64,000 bases of DNA from Escallonia rubra (taxonomy: Eukaryota; Streptophyta; Magnoliopsida; Escalloniales; Escalloniaceae): positions 1 to 64,000 of the forward strand of contig JAVXUO010002817.1 in assembly GCA_033065855.1 (NCBI GenBank). The letters run 5' to 3'. Every line of letters starts with the position of its first letter. Position 1 is the first letter of the stretch. Below, piece after piece: positions 49,668 through 61,240 of this stretch. Position numbers and translations under genes: made by a program. The notes beneath the pieces are model-generated. The model had not been told where the DNA came from. It ran no database searches and was given only the letters and a program-made list of their open reading frames with translations.

Positions 49668-49769
49668 TTCTATATATGTGCAGCCATCGCCATTACTGTT
49701 TATACAATGACCAACGACCCAAGCATCTAAGCAAAGGACCATTGCGGCATTACTTCACTTCGGTAATAT

Positions 49770-50539
49770 GGGTCAATTGCACTCGGCGCCCCTAAGTTTG
49801 CTCGTGCTAGTTCTCTGCACCACAAAATTATTTTTAGTTATCTACCATCCCAAACTTTCGTAAGTGTGGCACCAATCACCCTCCGACCATATTACGAAAT
49901 TTCAGGCAAATGGTTGAACTCAGGAGGGCATTTTTTGGAATATTATGTCAAAAATTCAGGATTAAGGGTTGATTATGATCAACTTGAGAAAGAAGGGATC
50001 TAGGCTTCGTCTATGGTAGAAATTGATGGTTGTGGTAGGATTTAGGACAAATCTTGTCGGCTTTAATGAGATCTAGGGCAAAAATTGATGGCTCTAATGG
50101 GATCTAGGACAAAAATTGACGGGGTTATGGGTTTCTGTGATGGGTTTTATAATGGTGGATAAGGTGGCAGCGGTTTTCAAATAGGAGGTGGCGGCAACAA
50201 TTGATAAAGGAGGTGGCAGCGGGTTTGGTGATTGGTGGAGGTCGTGGGTGGTGGGCATGGAGGTGGGAGTGGCTACATATCAGTGGTGGTGGTATTGGTG
50301 AAGATAGAAGGTGAAAGATGAAGATGGATGTGAGAGAGTGAAAGAGGTGGGTGATTGCCAAAAATGCCCCATCTTTTTTGGGTTAAATTACTTCTCCGAC
50401 GAAACTGTTGGCCGAAAAATATATAAAGGGTGTTGGGCGCCACACTAATGAAAGTTTGGGATGACGAACAGTTTAAAATAACTTTATGGTGCAGAGAGCT
50501 ACTGCGTGAAAATATGGGGGTGTCGAATGCAATTGACCC
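49770..50539. mobile_element. Mutator-like long-TIR MITE (element B), 770 bp
   Basis: Left end GGGTCAATTGCACTCGGCGCC and the complement of the right end (GGGTCAATTGCATTCGACACC) begin inverted repeats of roughly 110-130 bp that also share CTCTCTGCACCA and CATCCCAAACTTTC. GGTAATA abuts both sides (49763-49769 and 50542-50548), consistent with a short target duplication. The interior is TGG-rich and non-coding. Confidence 0.8.
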
Positions 50540-50548
50540 TAGGTAATA

Positions 50549-51400
50549 CCGTAGTTGTTAATTTTTCAAGTATCTGGATCGTTTGTTGTAACTACAGTAG
50601 AATGTTGTAGCCCCAGTTACAGTCGTCCAATCAAAATAAGTGAGAGATGACAGTCTAGATCAAGCAACGTCATTGAGTATTTATTCTCTCCATAAACACA
50701 CCTCCGACCTTTTCTTCTCTCTATATCTCTCTCTCTCTAATTCCATTTGCCAGCTGAGATGACTCATCCACGCCCTCCACCTCGCGGCGACCTCATGACA
50801 ACATCACATTCACCTCCTCCACCTTCCAGCAACGCAATCTACAGTCCCTCTCTCTCCTCCAAAAATCAAAGAGGCCTGAAATCGTTGCCATGGAAGAACC
50901 ATCACCCACCGGCAATGACATAGCCAGACGACACATCTTCTGATTTGTTGAACACTAAATCATTGGCGCCGACACCTCCACCTTACGTCTGCGACATAGC
51001 ACTGTCAGTCTTGCTGTACCCCGTTCACCGACGACAACATCTCCACCTCGCCCACCTTCCCGTGACGACACATCATCTCCTCCACCTTTCGGCAACGCCG
51101 ATTGACACACACACACACACACTCTATCTCTCTCTCCTCCAAAAATGATCTACATTGTCATGGAAGAACCATCACAAGCAGCTTGGAATGGCATTGAAGA
51201 ATCACTAGCCATTCTCTCATCAACACCTTCGGTCCATGCTCCAACTGAATCGCGACACACCATAAGGTATCCGGACATTGATGTATGACGGATATTATCA
51301 TGTATCAATTCTTGATGTACCTAAACATTAAGTGTAGATACGAAAATTATCAATCTTTAATGTATGAATCCCGAATGCTTTTTTATTAATTTAAGTAAGG
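50549..51400. other. Intergenic low-complexity DNA
   Basis: CT-rich and CCTCCACC-rich sequence with an internal duplication offset by about 275 bp (ATGGAAGAACCATCAC at about 50890 and 51160) and an (AC)n run at about 51103-51121. It resembles the interior of a TIR element, but ends were not identified. No gene supported. Confidence 0.45.
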
Positions 51401-51429
51401 GAATTGGTTGACTCGTTTTTTTCTTTTTT

Positions 51430-51970
51430 GTCTTTTTTTTTGTGGAGAAAATGAGAGTCTATGCCACCTCGGCTTCACACTGACCCTACTTCTGGCAAAC
51501 AGAACTAGTACTTGAGAAAGATTTGTTTAAAGCGGCAGGAGATGTCTTATTAGCTAAGGCTGATTGAATTGCTAACTGAACTGATCGAACTAGTCGAATT
51601 CCTTTATTCTGACCCTGGTGGACTGGGTTCCACTCCCTTTCTGACTCTATCTAGTGAATCTTTCCCATCGCTAAATGCGTACTTAGTAACAGACTTTCAT
51701 TCATTGTTTACTGCTTACTGAGCTTACTTCATGCTTTTACTGCCCGAAAACAAGAGTTGCAGTGGGAGAAGATATCAACCCATATGAAACTGAGAATGAT
51801 ATAATGAAGTAAAGAAATATAGAAATTGAAAAGGCTAGAGCTAGGTATAAAGGCTTACCACCTGGAAGATTTAGCTTGTTAGACACAATCCTTAAGGAAT
51901 GCTTACCAAAGCGAAACGTTATCTACTTGAGTAAGAAGACTGGTGGGGTTGAAAGTTTCTAAGTGCCAAA
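51430..51970. other. Possible nuclear insertion of mitochondrial DNA
   Basis: Base composition shifts toward mixed, higher-complexity sequence of a style common in plant mitochondrial non-coding DNA (for example GACTTTCATTCATTG, CTTTACTGCCCG, CTGACCCTGGTGG). It differs from the AT-rich flanks. No mitochondrial gene is recognised, so this is an impression rather than a match. Region 51971-52570 beyond it shows nothing recognisable. Confidence 0.22.
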
Positions 51971-52570
51971 GGCCTTTGAGAACTCTGCCTGATTCGTTCA
52001 GTTTAGTACATTGTTGATGTTCAGTTTCTCCTTCTTAATTAGCATAATACTGAGTACATTCTCTACCTTGCCTATCTCCCAGTTTCAGTAACTTATTGAA
52101 AATTTTAGTACTTGTTAGTGTTATGACCTTGTGTTGCATGTCATCCAATTCCTTGTGAAGCCTTCATCTGCCTTAGAAAGTTGTTTGTAAAGTTCATCAT
52201 TGATCTAAACTTAAAAATGTTGCTACGCTCGCAAAGCACATGTAAATTGCATCACACGGTCGTGAGAAAAGCTTTAAAGCATGTATCTATTTAGATTGGG
52301 TAGCTTAATCACTGGGTCATTATAACTAGATGATGTATGTTCCCTTAATATCCCTCTCATTCCTCCACGAGAAAACACTCCTCAGGCTACACATAATGGA
52401 ATGCATGAGTTAATTTGTAGTATGTTATGAGGAATATGAGTTTGATTCACATGTTAAAGTAATGAAACGATAAGCTGGAGAAAGCAAAGGTTAAGAGATT
52501 CTATCAATTTTAAGAAGGTTTAGAGATTCTATCAACCCTTCTTAAATCAACTTTAAGATATGTAAGTACC

Positions 52571-52770
52571 ATGTTGTTCGTAATGGGTGTGATTGGAAGT
52601 GCTTTCACATTCATGCTTGGGGCAATTAGTGGAGCCTATATTGCCCAAAACTACCATGTACCCACCAACAGGAAACATTATAAATGTATGGATGTGTCAT
52701 GGGCAAGCACTTTGAGGAGAATGATTGTAAACATGAGATGCAAAAACATCTTTTCAGCGATGACAAGGCT
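52571..52770 (+). pseudogene. STMP1-like small mitochondrial membrane protein, frameshifted copy
   Basis: The frame from 52571 contains MGVIGSAFTFMLGAISGAYI followed by AQNYHVP. This matches the plant short single-membrane-span proteins related to STMP1 (pattern MGVIG..F.F..G...G.Y.AQNY.VP). After that the expected continuation (..G.VMGKHFEEN..) is found in a different frame from about 52693, so a frameshift separates the halves. No introns or clear poly(A) tail are visible. It is either a fragmentary pseudogene or a small gene with an unrecognised splice. Normal members are about 55-75 aa. Confidence 0.4.
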
Positions 52771-53382
52771 TCCACTGATTGAATTAGTTTTTTTTTTTCA
52801 TTGACTGATTGAGTTAGTTGGTTGCACATGTACAATACTTACTACCAACGCATTATGGAAATTAAGACTATGCTTGGGTATACTTGATAGTTTCCTTTTT
52901 GAAAAATGGAAGTACTTGTTATCAATTATGTATGTGTCTTTAAACATCAACATTGTTGCATTCCAAATTCAGTTTATTACGAAGGCAACAGTGTAATAAA
53001 TTTCCTTCATAAGAAACTTCGACTTCAAGAAGTACTTTCATTCATTGTATTGTTGCCTTCCTAACAACTACTTGTTAGCAATTACTACCCACATGCATTG
53101 TACTATTGCAACAATAATTGCCTTCATTTTCTCCTCAGCTAGGGACTTTTTTACACTAGAAATAGGCAAGTCCATTTGCCAAATTAAGGTGCCAACAACT
53201 CAATCTTATAATGAAATAACAAGGCTTAACAAAGCTCTCCACTGATTAAAATCAAATTCAGTAATGCATAAGTTTTGAGAGTTAGGAAGTTGTGTTAGCT
53301 AGTGTAATTGGTATTTCTCCCGACATATTAAAAAGATGACAACCTGTAAAATGCATGTAGTTCATAATTTAGTTTATTCTAT

Positions 53383-53724
53383 GGTTAAATACAAAAATGT
53401 CCCCTGAAGTTTACACGTAATTGCTCTTCGCTCCCCGTGTTTGTAATTTTTGCAATAATGTCCCCTGAAGTTGACAAAACCACTGTGCTAAGTAATGTGC
53501 TCATGAAGTGGGTTCAGCATTTCTATGGAAATCGAAATTGAGTGTTATGCCTAACCCTTTCCCGTGAATCTCGGATCTCGCTTCCTAACCAAAAAGAAAA
53601 AAAGAATTACGTGCAAACGGCTCCAAAATCAGATGGCCGTTCAATTTTGGACGTTAAGTCCGCATGTGCAGTGCACATGTCATTTTGGCATGGATAGATC
53701 TATCATTTCCCCTACCCCTATCTC

Positions 53725-53757
<33 letters not shown>

Positions 53758-54705
53758 AAAGTGTTAATCATAGAATGTATCGCTTTAATGGGTTGTAATT
53801 TACAAATGAAGATGCGTTTGTAAGAAAACAGAACACCCAAAAGCTACACTAGAACCAGCATCTACTACATATAGCTAGTTGTACATGAGGCACATCATAT
53901 ACATAAAAAAATCAGCAGAGTCAGTAGACTTTTGGCATTCCCTCCCATCGACCAATAACAGTTGCTTGTACATTCTGGCAATAGAGTGGGATTGCTTATG
54001 CAAATTGATGGGCGCACCACTTTTTGCTGCACTTTCCATCTATAGGATTGACTTATTAACCTAACATTGTTACAATCGACATTATCTTCTTCACCATCGG
54101 CTTGAGACAAGGCACTGGGATCACTCTCACAGTAGCTATCTCAACTATTATGTCAGGATCATATCATGTTCTCACCTCTAACCTATTTGCCTCCGGTAGA
54201 TTTCACTGACCGACCCTTCTACGTGCTCTGCAAACAACGTAGTTTTGTTAGTGTTATGAATCCAAGCATGTACGCATGAGAGAAACTGATACGCTGAAAG
54301 CAAGGTTAAAGACAAGTACAAGAGGTTAATCTAGTAAGGTTTGATGACTGAAATCGGTACCAACTGGCTAGAATTTTGGGGAGAAGAAATGGAGAATGAT
54401 TAGAGTTTGGTGGAGTGATGGAAGCAGAATTGGATTTGTTGTTATACTTGTGGGAGTTCATAGAGAGAGCGCATAACAGAGGAACAGAGAGAGAGGGGAG
54501 ATGGGCATAGGGGAAATGACAGATCTAAATGGCATGTGCACCATACATGCGGACTTAATGTCCAAAATTGAACGGTCATCCAATTTTGGAGCTGTTTGCA
54601 ATGGTTTTGTCAATCTCAGGAAACATTATTATAAAAGCTGCAAATACAGGGAGCGAGCGAAGTGCAAATACGTGTAAACCTCAGGAAATATTTTTGTATT
54701 TAACC
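53383..54705. mobile_element. Mutator-like long-TIR MITE (element C), 1.32 kb
   Basis: Inverted repeats of roughly 250-350 bp open with GGTTAAATACAAAAATGT (left) and the complement of the right end (GGTTAAATACAAAAATAT). They share CCTGA(A/G)GTTTACACGTA, CCGTTCAATTTTGGAC and a terminal CT-rich tract (53726-53757 on the left arm). TTTATTCTAT lies at 53373-53382 directly before the left end and at 54708-54717 two bases after the right end, a 10-bp target duplication. The interior has no coding domain. Confidence 0.85.
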
Positions 54706-54852
54706 CTTTTATTCTATTGCAATGATATTGTTTAACCCTTTAATATAGTGAAATGCATGTATGTTTTTATGATACGTAGTCTAAACTTCTTGAAGTAGGA
54801 AGTAGTGAACTTTTATCCAAATGCATAGCAGATGATTGGGTACCTAAAAAAA

Positions 54853-56760
54853 GGTATGGAATTCGATAGCTGGGATGAAGCACCGAGATTTTAGGTGGAT
54901 TATGGACGGAAAATGGGCCTTGGCATTCGCAAGGATTATTTAAACAAAAGTCGAAAAGATGAAATTGTCACCTCTGAAAAATGTGTGCGACAAAGATGGT
55001 TTTCGAGAGATTGATAAATGTGACCATTTGTCTAAAGCCTCTAGAGCAGAGATAAGAACGGATTGTCTTATAGGGATGAAAATTATATTTGATAGAAAGA
55101 AATGTAAGTACCATGTTTCAGACTTTAATGGAGAGTATAACCATGATCTCCACGCTCCAATATATGTTCATCTTTTACGATGTCAACGAAATATAATCAA
55201 AAGTCAAGCGGTAGAAGTTGATTTGGCATATGATGCCGAGCTTACACAAAAGAAATCTTTTGATTTGTTTGGCGTGAAATCCGAGGGAAAAGAGCACGCT
55301 GGGTTCCTTCCGCTAGATCAAAAAAATTATCTTCAAACAAAACGAGAAAGAGGATTGCAATTTGGAGACGTGGGAAGTGTGTTGATGAGTTTTAAATATA
55401 AAACATCACAAGATCCATGATTCTTTAAAGCATTTCAATTGGATAACGAGGAGAAAATTACTAATATCTTTTGGGAGGAAAGAAAGATGCGCACGAACTA
55501 CAAACATTTTGGTGACATTGTGATGTTAGACACTACAGTTGCCACCAATAAAAATCATAGACCTCTTGGGTGTTTAGTGGGTTTAATTACTATAAAGAAC
55601 AAGTCATCTTTAGAGCTTCTATATTATACGATGAGACACAAGCGTCGTTTGATTGGATTTTTAATACACTTTTGGAGGCACATAAATTTAAAAAACCTAC
55701 TATGCTCTTTACTGATCAAGATATAACAATGGGAAATGCGGTGCATGTTGTGATGCGGAAGGTATAACATAGTTTGTATACTTCTCATATCATGCAAAAT
55801 GCAATTAAGCATCTTGGTAAATTGATGAAGGATAATTCCTATTTTTTTAGTAATTTTAAAGCCCTAAAGTTTGAATTTGAGGATGTGAAAAAATTTAAAA
55901 AGGGGTGAAAGGCATTGCTTAAAAGGTACAAAGTACATGGGAATTGTTGGTTAGAGAACGCTTATGCCTTGAAGGAAAAGTGGGCTAGATGTTACATGAA
56001 GACAACGGTTACTTCGGCATGCGAAGTGAACAACTTAGCGAGACCATGAATGCCAAATTAAAGAAGTCATTGAAATCTAAACTTGGCATACCTAAAATTT
56101 CAAGCTATTTGTTGTAAGTGAAAAAAGATACCAAGAGGTAGAAGCGGAGTACAATGCAAAGGAGAAAATGCCTAGGCTAAAGGTTTCTTGTTTGCCTTTA
56201 TTAAAGCAAGCGGGAAAAGTTTACACTCCAAAGATATTTGAGTTATTTCAACAACAATGTGATGGAAGTTTACTAGCTCTTGTTGGAAACAAACAAGAAT
56301 ATTTGATTGTTTCTTGTGATGAGGAGGGAGGCATGTTCTGACACATGATGAAAAGAATGAAACATTGTCATGTTGTAAAAAATTGAAATGGTTGGGATAG
56401 TTTGTAGGCATGCATTGAAGGTTCTTGATGTGCTTGCACTTAAGTATATTCCCAATGCATATATTCTCAAAGGTGGACAAGAGGAGCAAGAGATGGTTGT
56501 GCATTAGAGGATGATGGTCTAGATGTTCATCTTAGTGAAGGTTTGGATATAAGTCATCGGTATAGAGAGCTTTGGCCAGATGCGGTGAGATTGGCACATA
56601 AGGCTTCCGAATTTAATGATGGGTACCTCATCTACGAAACTAGGATGAAAGAATTGAATAAAGAAATTGAAGAGCTTAGGAAGAAGCATTATGAATTTAT
56701 GGATCATGGTTTGAATTTATGTAGTAAAGGTGTGGATGGAATGCCATTGAAAGTCTTGTG
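54853..56760 (+). pseudogene. FAR1/MULE-type transposase, disrupted
   Basis: A FAR1-related/Mutator-like transposase. The zinc-binding FAR1 domain runs from about 54853 (GMEFDSWDEA-like) through CDKDGFREIDKC and YHVSDFNGEYNHDLHAP (to about 55160). The MULE transposase core follows at about 55430-55860 with MLDTTVATNKNHRPLG, TDQDITMGNAVHVVM and MQNAIKHLGKLM. A C-terminal coiled region (56640-56720, KELNKEIEELRKKHYEF) completes it. Stops and frameshifts occur near 54893, 54980, 55420, 55560, 55764, 55906 and later. It is a dead element copy or a dead domesticated FRS gene. It begins about 150 bp after MITE element C, but its own TIRs were not identified. Confidence 0.8.
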
Positions 56761-56783
56761 AGGGGAATAAATAAATAAAAATG

Positions 56784-56808
56784 AGAGAGAGAGAGAGAGA
56801 GAGAGAAA
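56784..56808. repeat. (GA)n microsatellite
   Basis: About twelve GA units between the FAR1-like coding remnant and its downstream flank. Confidence 0.85.
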
Positions 56809-56994
56809 AGGTCCACAAAAAGAAAGAGGTAAACAACATTAAAGTTGGGTAGAGAAGCAACCAAGGAAGTGGAACAAATGATTGACCAATTCATTGGGAT
56901 GTCCAAATAATGACAAGGAAAATCAAGATCCATCGCTACCTCATGAGGTATTTAAATAATGTATATGTATGCATACTTTTTTGTTTTAATAAGA

Positions 56995-57023
56995 AACGTC
57001 AGTGGGGAATCCCCACTGACGTT
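56995..57023. repeat. 13-bp perfect inverted repeat with 3-nt loop
   Basis: AACGTCAGTGGGG, then AAT, then CCCCACTGACGTT. Both arms match at all 13 positions. It could be a hairpin, two abutting transposon ends, or a footprint. No coding sequence on either side explains it. Confidence 0.9.
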
Positions 57024-58008
57024 GTAGTATGGTTCTCGTTACACAAGAGGGGCACTAGCAGTTAAACATGGGTGACTCTCTCATTAATTTGTCTACTTCC
57101 TCCTTTTCTATACATATCCTTATCTTTATTGTAAAACCATGACCACTGCAAAGAGGTTGCAATCGTCGGAATCATTAACTCATATTAAAAATCTCGAAAC
57201 ATTATTATCTACGATATTAACATCATGTTTTTTTTATTTTTCTGATCACTAACATTTTGTCTAGTCATCGAGCCATTGTCATTTGTCAGACGGAGCCTCT
57301 TTTCAAATCATGGCCGCAATTAGGATTTTAATTTGGCAAAACATATAGACAAGGGGAAGGGGAAGATATACTTGAACTCACTTTCATCATTAAATAAATA
57401 TTCCAGATTTTGCTACATGGCGCCAATAAAAGTTTATAGCTGCCAAAAAATTTAACAAAATAGTTGGTTGAACGAAAGAGTTTTATTTTAGTAAGATACA
57501 CATTAGAAAGGCCATATGAAGGGTACACATCTTTGTCAGTAGGGTGCACTATGATTGCCATTAATCTGATTTGATCTCCAAGATTTGTGTCAGTTATCTA
57601 AGTGACGAAATTCTTTATACTCTGTGGTATAGAAGCCATGGTGCCACCTTTCATAAGGGAAACATCTTGTATTGATGTAGAATAAGTTGCTACAAACCCT
57701 GTAAGACATTTGATTGCCAAAATTTTTACATTCCGAATGTGAAAATTTTAGAAATATTAATATGTATGCAAACAATAATATTTCTAGCATTCAAATATTC
57801 AAACTGATAAAGTTAAATTGAAGATAAATGTGTTCATAGGCCCTCCTTCTTTTATTCGGGCTTGGAACCGACTACTTGTAAACAAATAGGCGAAGTTACC
57901 TATTTTTTTATATATATAAAAAAATATTTATCTTGTTTCTAAAAAAACTATATTTTGTGAAAATTTTTATTCTTAAAACTTGAGAAAAGGAAAATAAAAA
58001 TAAATTAC
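57024..58008. other. Intergenic DNA and truncated left flank of the hAT element
   Basis: No gene recognised. The AT-rich block 57900-58005 follows the transposase stop and is probably element sequence. A matching left TIR (TAGAGATGTCAAA) is not visible, so the left terminus is lost or very diverged. Possible vestige: TTCGGGCTTGGAACCG at 57856. Confidence 0.4.
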
Positions 58009-60276
58009 CTAATCATCTGGAAGTATTTCAACGTCCGAGTCACTGCTCTTCCTATCGTCAATCGGTATATCTTGTTCACGATATTTCGCATCAAGATAAT
58101 CCTTCCAACATACACATAGCTCGAGCAACTCGGGATTAAGACGACTTCTCCTGTCATCCAAAATTCTCCCACTCGCTGAAAATGCCGACTCTGAAGCAAC
58201 CGTGGAGGCTTGCACCGGCAGTACATCCCGTGTAATTGGGGATAAAGTTTTATACATGTGTTGGTTTTGTTTCAAAAAATTTAACAAATTAAAATTAACT
58301 TGTTCTTCCACTGTTAAATCAGAATAATGATCAGTATTGGAATATAAACCAATCTCATTAAAAGACGAAAAAGAAGACGAACCTGCCGAATTAGAAGTAC
58401 CTTCACCTGGTAGTTGTCTTGCTACTAGATGTTCAAAGCCCTTAAGATATGACGAGTAGTGCCTCTCAGCAGTCGATGATGAAGCTCGGATGCGCACGTC
58501 AGTAGAATTGCGATACAAGTTGAACAGTTCCTCAAATATATTGCTCACTTTCGCTGTGAGGTTGGTTGTGTCCTCTACTAAGTAGCACATTAATTTTGAT
58601 ATCTCGTTTATCGAGACGTTTACGCTATGCAACTTTAACCTAGGATCTAAACAAGTAGCCACAGCAAAAATAACAGGCAGTTCACTCAAATATTTATTAA
58701 ACTTTTCATCCATCACTTTTACTATTTCCGTAAAGGGTCATATATATCTCCATTTTGTTAATATTGTAGCCATCTTGAGAATTTCTATTACAGCGAGAGG
58801 AGAGGTGGGATAATACGTACCAGATAATAAATTGGTAGACGTGTAAAATACCTCCAAAAATTCAGCTAGATGTGTAGCCATCTGCCATTCCAGGTGAGTT
58901 GGCAAGCCGGCTGGGAACAAGGTTATTAGAAAATGTGTATATACTTCTTTGTATGCGAGAATATGTAAAAGCATATGATATGTAGAGTTCCACCTATGGA
59001 CCACATCTGTAACTGGTCTTTTGCAAGGCATATTATACTGACTACACAACGTTTTAAATTGTTGTGTTCTCGAAGCCGAACTAGAAACAAATGTTGTCAT
59101 ACCCCTCATTTTGTTTCCTACAACAGCTAAACCATCATGAACAATTAAATTAATTACATAACAAACACAACGAACATGAAATAATTTACCAGAAATTACA
59201 GGTTTGAGGCTCTCTTCTAAAGCAGCAACAGCAGCTGTATTGTTAGTAGCATTATCAAAACTAATACTCATAATCTTATTCTTTAAATTAAACGTGGTAC
59301 ATGCATTAATTATAATAGTAGCAACGTGTATTGCATCATGCGGAAAAGGAAAGAGTTCGAAAGCGATGATTCTCTTGTTCATAATCCAATCTGCATCAAT
59401 CCAATGGGCCGTCACACAACTATAACTAACAAAAGTAAACGGAGATTGCCAAACATCAGAAGTAAGGCTAACTTTTCCGTCAAAATTATCAAAATAATCG
59501 ATCAGGCGTGCTTTAGCAGCCTTATACTGCCGGAGTACATCAGATCTAGTTGTGTTTCTATGAACCTTTTTGTACAAAGGTTGCACGTGGGTGTTCATAT
59601 ATCTAGTGTGCTTAGCACTATCGGCAAAACTAAAGGCTTGTTCATCGTGAATAACAAATTTAGCGAGACCGTCTCTTTGCTCTCGCTGATTATAAACAAA
59701 CAACTTACCGTCAAAAGATAACTGTGTTTGGGTAGGTTCGACGTGGCCGTTTCGAGGTGTACACTGAGTGTAATGCCTGTTAAGATGTCCATTACCACAA
59801 CCAGTAGCAAATAATTTAGCACAATACTTACATCGAGATGTTCAGGCGCCGCCTTCCACTGTAATTTGATCAAAATGATTCCAACACTCGTCTTTCTTTT
59901 TTTTCACCTTTTGGGCTTCTTGCTGATTACCGAAAGTATTGCTTCGCCCTTCTCCATCGTGACCGCTCATCAGGTTAACATCATGCCACGGAGTAGTAGC
60001 TTCACCAACCGAGCTGCGTCCTTGACTAAAATGCGGACTATCTTGTGAAGGCGTGTAATCAATATCTGGAATGTTTTGATTGAATTCCCAATTGGCTTGG
60101 GTATCTATCATATAGCCTGTACTCATTCGTCCAGGAATGAATGGTTGTGGTGGTACTTGGATTGGTGTTCGTAATGGCCGTGGTGGTGGTGTTTATGCTG
60201 GTGGTGGTGCTTGACCTGGTGGTGGTGTTTTTCGTGATGATGATCCACGCCTGAATTTCTTTAGTAGTCCAGACAT
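58009..60276 (-). pseudogene. hAT (Ac-like) transposase with three in-frame stops
   Basis: One uninterrupted frame of 756 codons from ATG 60276 to stop 58009, broken only by premature stops at codons 28 (TAA, 60195-60193), 145 (TGA, 59844-59842) and 513 (TGA, 58740-58738); no frameshift. Order of domains: a proline-rich N terminus, a BED zinc finger straddling the second stop (DECWNHF ... CKYC), and an RNase H-like core. The core has acidic residues in LTSDVWQS and SISFDNATNN and a CYVINLIVHDGL block. The hAT dimerisation domain follows (VASESAFSASGRILDDRRS, LNPELLELC). It excised and inserted DNA when intact; the present copy should make no full-length protein. Confidence 0.9.
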
Positions 60277-60399
60277 ATTTGACGCTAAACTTTTTTACTA
60301 GATTGAAAAAATAAAACTAGAGCAATAATAAGTAATTCGAAATAACAATTAAAAAAGAATTGAAGAGTGACTAAGGAATAAGAGTAATTAGTAATTCAA

Positions 60400-60680
60400 A
60401 ATTGGCCGGAGTTAGTAATTCAAAATTGGCCGGAGTTAGTAATTAAAAATGACTTTGTAATAGTAATTAATAAATAAGAATTCACTAATTACTAATTAGT
60501 TAACAAAATAATTAGAGAGTAACAAATGAATAAGAGGAATAGTTAGTAATTAGAATTTAACACGAGCAGTAATTAGTAAACATGAGTAGTAATTAGCAAA
60601 AGTACTAATTAATAAACAAGAGTAGTAATTAGCAAAAGTACTAATTAATAAACAAGAGTAGTAATTAGCAAGAGTAGTAA
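60400..60680. repeat. Short tandem repeats upstream of the hAT transposase
   Basis: Two tandem copies of a 23-24-bp unit (AGTAATTCAAAATTGGCCGG, 60391-60440). Then there are 36-bp units built on AGTAGTAATTAGCAAAAGTA (from about 60587), two full and further partial copies, forming part of an AGTAATTAG-rich stretch. In the element they lie between transposase start and terminus. Confidence 0.75.
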
Positions 60681-61240
60681 TTGGAGAGAAAAATAGTAGC
60701 AAAGCTTGTAGAAATGTAGAATGTTTAGATAAGAGAGAGTAAAAAGATTGGTGTGAAAAATTAGAAAGGAATGGTGTGAATTTATAGGTTTTTCAAAGTT
60801 CACAAAAGAGCAAAATACTCCTAACAACTAGCCGTTTATAGTTGTTGGGAGGGTAAAAGTGTAAAAAAACCTTAAAAGATTTAAAAAAGTTAACTTGGAC
60901 CAAAATACCCCCCAAACTAGCCGTTATATAGTTGTTGGGGGGTAAAAGTGGAATTTTTTGAATTAGTGGGGAATATAGCCGTTAGGGGGGGACAAAAATT
61001 CGAAAATAGTGGGCCAGCCCAGAATTTGGACCAATTTAGGGCCAGATCCGGGCCAAAACTGGGCCAATTTTGGACCAATTTCGAGCCTGTTTCGGGGCTG
61101 GGCTTTTTTCGGGCTTTTTTAAGGCCGGGCCATTTTTTTTGAAACCTTGGCCTGGTCCAAGCCCCTAAAATTTCGGGCTTACACTGTTCATAACCGGGTC
61201 GGGCTGGGCCGCGGGCCGCCCGGCCCGTTTGACATCTCTA

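Larger units (their letters stand above)
58009..61240 (-). mobile_element. hAT element carrying the broken transposase; right terminus resolved
   Basis: The right end (5' of the transposase) finishes at 61240 with the complement of TAGAGATGTCAAACGGGC, preceded by a subterminal region packed with GGGCC/GGCCC repeats (60960-61230). The promoter side contains repeat clusters at 60401-60450 and 60587-60670. The left end was not found, so the element is probably truncated. No target duplication can therefore be checked. Confidence 0.75.

Noticed and set aside
59326..59721. 131-codon plus-strand frame
   Set aside because: Antisense shadow of the hAT transposase.
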